A DNA stretch of 8,481 bases, from NCBI GenBank assembly GCA_003520025.1, contig DOVP01000161.1:1-8481 (forward strand). Reading direction: 5' to 3'. Shown one piece after another: positions 6,832 to 8,481 of this stretch. The notes beneath the pieces were generated by a model. That model worked only from the letters and a program-made list of their open reading frames with translations, made no database searches and had not been told where the DNA came from. This DNA comes from Phycisphaerales bacterium (GTDB lineage: Bacteria > Planctomycetota > Phycisphaerae > Phycisphaerales > SM1A02). Within the stretch, counting starts at the first letter, position 1. Each line of letters begins with the position of its first letter. Both the position numbers and the translations under genes were made by a program.

Positions 6832-6853
6832 AGGACGTCGTGGGTCACGTCCT
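6832..6853 (-). other. Small hairpin in the atpB-atpE leader
   Basis: A perfect 7-bp inverted repeat (AGGACGT / ACGTCCT) with an 8-base loop lies 37 bases upstream of the atpE ATG. It sits in the 115-base atpB-atpE spacer, which otherwise shows no ORF, no clear promoter and only a poor Shine-Dalgarno (GAAG) before atpE. It might shape translation of the highly expressed c subunit, but a stem of this size can arise by chance. Confidence 0.3.
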
Positions 6854-6909
6854 GTGGGGTTGATGAACTTCGGCGATCTTCCCACTGAGCAGATCGCGCG
6901 ACTGTGTGA

Positions 6910-7833
6910 TCAGTGAGCCAATACCCCTTCGGGGACATGGGGCTCGTCGTGCTCCTCGTGCTCCTCGTGCTCCTCGTGATGATGGGTCATCTGCCCGATG
7001 AACACCGTTGTGAGGAACATGAAGATGAAGGCCTGAAGGAAGGCGACGAACAATTCAAGGAAACTGATTGGAACCGCCGCGATGATGGCGAGAATGGAAA
7101 TCGAGCCCGAGGTGAGCCAGTTCTCCGTAGCCATCATCGCCATGGTGCCGAAGGATGCGATCACGGCCAGGAGGGTATGCCCGGCCACCATGTTGGCGAA
7201 GAGGCGGATTGCAAGCGCCACCGGCTTGATGAACAGCCCGAGCAATTCGACCGGCAGCATGATCGGCAGCAGGTAGAGCGGTGCGCCACCAGAAAGGTGG
7301 CTCATCCAGCCTTTGACACCCAGCGATCGGAAGCCCTGATATTGAATGGCGATGAAGGACAACAACGCCAGGCCGAGCGTCACGGCGAGATTGGCTGTCG
7401 CCGTGCCTCCGAAGAGCATTCGGCGTTCCTCGGAAGCATTGAATCCAGTGAACGCGTACTGCAGATCGAGCATCGGAATCAGGCCGAGCAGATTGCAGGT
7501 GAGGATGAAGAAGAAGAGGGACAGCAGGAAGGGCAGGAATCGATCCGTGTCCTTGCCGAGAATCGGACGAATCGCATTCTCGATGAGGTACATCGAAATG
7601 ACCTCGACGAGCTGAGACAGGTACCCCTTGGTGAGGTGGCGATCCGCGGCCAGATCTTCAGGCCCAGTCTTGATGGCGGAAGCAGCACGAAGCAGGACTG
7701 CCAGACCGATGAGCCCTGCAACGACCAGCGTGACCATATGCATGGTCAGCGAACCGTGAATCCAGTCGAGTTTCTGATCGACGACATGACCGATTGGGTT
7801 CTCGGATGCCAGCAGATGGATCATTGGTGTCAT
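6910..7833 (-). CDS. atpB: F1Fo ATP synthase subunit a, with His/Glu-rich C-terminal tail
   Basis: Subunit a is the membrane stator that provides the two half-channels for protons beside the c ring. The 307-residue protein shows HGSLTMHMVTLV (26-37), NLLGLIP (114-120) and the hallmark ELLGLFIKPVALAIRLFANM at 196-215, where R210 is the essential arginine. ELFVAFLQAFIFMFLTTVF at 260-278 follows, with Q267 matching E. coli Q252. H219 and E260 sit where E. coli has E219 and H245, the exchanged pair also seen in mitochondrial-type subunits. After the last helix a tail of about 24 residues has repeated Glu-Glu-His units (HHHEEHEEHEEHDEPH, 284-299), absent from typical homologues. An alternative ATG lies at 7824. 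Neither start has a Shine-Dalgarno; the upstream 36 bases are pyrimidine-rich. It lies just downstream of the AtpI-like gene and upstream of atpE, the normal Fo order. Confidence 0.97.
   Translation of the reverse strand: MTPMIHLLASENPIGHVVDQKLDWIHGSLTMHMVTLVVAGLIGLAVLLRAASAIKTGPEDLAADRHLTKGYLSQLVEVISMYLIENAIRPILGKDTDRFLPFLLSLFFFILTCNLLGLIPMLDLQYAFTGFNASEERRMLFGGTATANLAVTLGLALLSFIAIQYQGFRSLGVKGWMSHLSGGAPLYLLPIMLPVELLGLFIKPVALAIRLFANMVAGHTLLAVIASFGTMAMMATENWLTSGSISILAIIAAVPISFLELFVAFLQAFIFMFLTTVFIGQMTHHHEEHEEHEEHDEPHVPEGVLAH
6948..6978 (-). repeat. In-frame 9-bp tandem repeat at the 3' end of atpB
   Basis: Three perfect copies of a 9-base unit (CGTGCTCCT on the + strand) at 6948-6974, plus a partial fourth copy to 6978. 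On the coding strand each copy encodes a Glu-Glu-His step of the charged AtpB tail. Because the unit is a multiple of three, slippage would lengthen or shorten the tail without a frameshift. Confidence 0.8.
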
Positions 7834-7869
7834 GAAGAAGAGGGTCCGGGAGGGTGCGAGATCGTCAAA

Positions 7870-8286
7870 TCATGCCGTTGCTTGCTTGAACTGCTTTGCC
7901 GCAACGGTGGTCTCGCCGATCAGAACGGCAACGAGCCCCACCAAGGCGCCGATGAGCAAGGGCCCCACCGATTGGCGAGCCGCGAAGTATAGCAGCAGGC
8001 AGATCCCGATGGCGACGATGGCACGACCGATTGAGGCTGCGATCAGCACGCCACCCCACGATAAAATCGACCTTGCTCGCCACGGTCGCATCGCCAAGGT
8101 GCCGCAGATCGCGACAGCCGCGACGATGCCGATCGCCAGCAGTCCGGTGAGGGTCGTGGGGGTGTCCCATGGGCCCAGCAGGGTGACGAGTGTCCAGCCC
8201 GCTGCAGCCAGCGCCGCGGTACCAATCGCCGTGACCAGCAGCGTGATGGTGGGAAGCGTGATGTTGGGCGAAGAGGGCGTGTTCAT
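7870..8286 (-). CDS. Four-helix membrane protein, probable AtpI-like ATP synthase accessory protein
   Basis: A 138-residue very hydrophobic protein with four predicted membrane helices at about 11-36, 44-65, 76-101 and 107-126, a basic loop (RPWRAR, 67-72) after helix 2 and a short polar C-terminus (KQFKQATA). AtpI proteins have four helices and are encoded immediately before atpB; they are linked to c-ring assembly or Mg2+ supply. Size, topology and position fit, but I see no diagnostic motif, and helix 4 with its conserved-looking GETTVAAKQF end is the only distinctive segment. Its ATG overlaps the stop of the AtpZ-like gene by 4 bases (ATGA), indicating translational coupling; atpB begins 36 bases downstream. 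The frame continues upstream of 8286 but as a shadow of the AtpZ-like gene. The function is inferred mainly from context. Confidence 0.75.
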   Translation of the reverse strand: MNTPSSPNITLPTITLLVTAIGTAALAAAGWTLVTLLGPWDTPTTLTGLLAIGIVAAVAICGTLAMRPWRARSILSWGGVLIAASIGRAIVAIGICLLLYFAARQSVGPLLIGALVGLVAVLIGETTVAAKQFKQATA

Positions 8287-8481
8287 CGCCTTTTCTGCTC
8301 CAACCGCCGGTTTTCGGCCAGGGCGGCGCGGATGAAACTCGAGAGGCCGACCAGCACACCGACGATGGCTCCAACCACAATGAAGGTCCTGTCGAATCCG
8401 AACCCCCAATCGACCAACCATCCCAACAGGGTGCCAGCGGCGACCTCGGTGGCAAGCGTGAAGCCCATGGTGGAAAGCCTC
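8283..8481 (-). CDS. AtpZ/AtpI-family two-helix protein, 5' end cut by window edge
   Basis: The visible part has two hydrophobic segments separated by a short turn: GFTLATEVAAGTLLGWLVDW (residues 2-21 from the ATG at 8468), then GFGFDRTFIVVGAIVGVLVG, ending in a basic tail (ENRRLEQKRR). This matches the small AtpZ family encoded at the head of many atp operons, which carries a GWLVD-type motif after helix 1 and works with AtpI, possibly in Mg2+/Ca2+ transport. The frame stays open through RLST to the right edge, and AtpZ proteins usually have 10-40 residues before this point, so the true start probably lies outside the window; if not, ATG 8468 gives 61 residues. It overlaps the next gene by 4 bases. 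Confidence 0.8.
   Translation of the reverse strand, partial: RLSTMGFTLATEVAAGTLLGWLVDWGFGFDRTFIVVGAIVGVLVGLSSFIRAALAENRRLEQKRR

Noticed and set aside
6795..6938. Longer atpE start (ATG at 6938)
   Set aside because: The extra 48 residues are polar and unlike any c subunit and would overlap atpB; the ATG at 6794 begins a clear signal-like segment.
6913..7992. 359-codon + strand ORF opposite atpB and the AtpI-like gene
   Set aside because: It is an antisense shadow: low-complexity, highly charged and hydrophilic, crossing the boundary of two well-supported minus-strand genes, with no recognisable domain.

Overview
The window is a compact, gene-dense stretch of bacterial chromosome with every supported gene on the minus strand. 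Reading in the direction of transcription (right to left), it carries an F-type ATP synthase operon followed by a two-gene sulfur-related pair. The sequence is fairly GC-rich, gaps are mostly under 50 bases, and two junctions are 4-base ATGA stop/start overlaps. There are no RNA genes, mobile elements or CRISPR arrays, and no gene-free stretch longer than about 115 bases.

From right to left: an AtpZ-like two-helix protein cut by the right edge; a four-helix AtpI-like protein; atpB (a, with a His/Glu-rich tail); atpE (c, with a signal-peptide-like N-terminus); a strong intercistronic hairpin; atpF (b); atpH (delta); an exported SIMPL/DUF541 protein that is not an ATP synthase subunit; and atpA (alpha). 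The usual atpG, atpD and atpC do not follow. Instead there is a HAL2-type 3'(2'),5'-bisphosphate nucleotidase and then an SLC13-family anion transporter with two internal TrkA-C domains, which runs off the left edge almost complete.

The Fo part (a, b, c) makes the proton channel and rotor, with the AtpI/AtpZ-like proteins as probable assembly or ion-supply factors. Delta and alpha are the F1 subunits present; gamma, beta and epsilon must be encoded elsewhere. The nucleotidase and transporter are plausibly a sulfate pair: sulfate uptake, and removal of the PAP left over from PAPS use.

The organism looks like a Gram-negative bacterium. A HAL2-like nucleotidase, a c subunit with a signal peptide, and a dispersed ATP synthase locus would fit Planctomycetota (possibly a Phycisphaerae-like lineage), but this is a weak inference without database searches. 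The most unusual points are the SIMPL gene translationally locked between atpH and atpA, and the 15-bp atpE-atpF hairpin whose only non-Watson-Crick pair is a G-U in the minus-strand mRNA.
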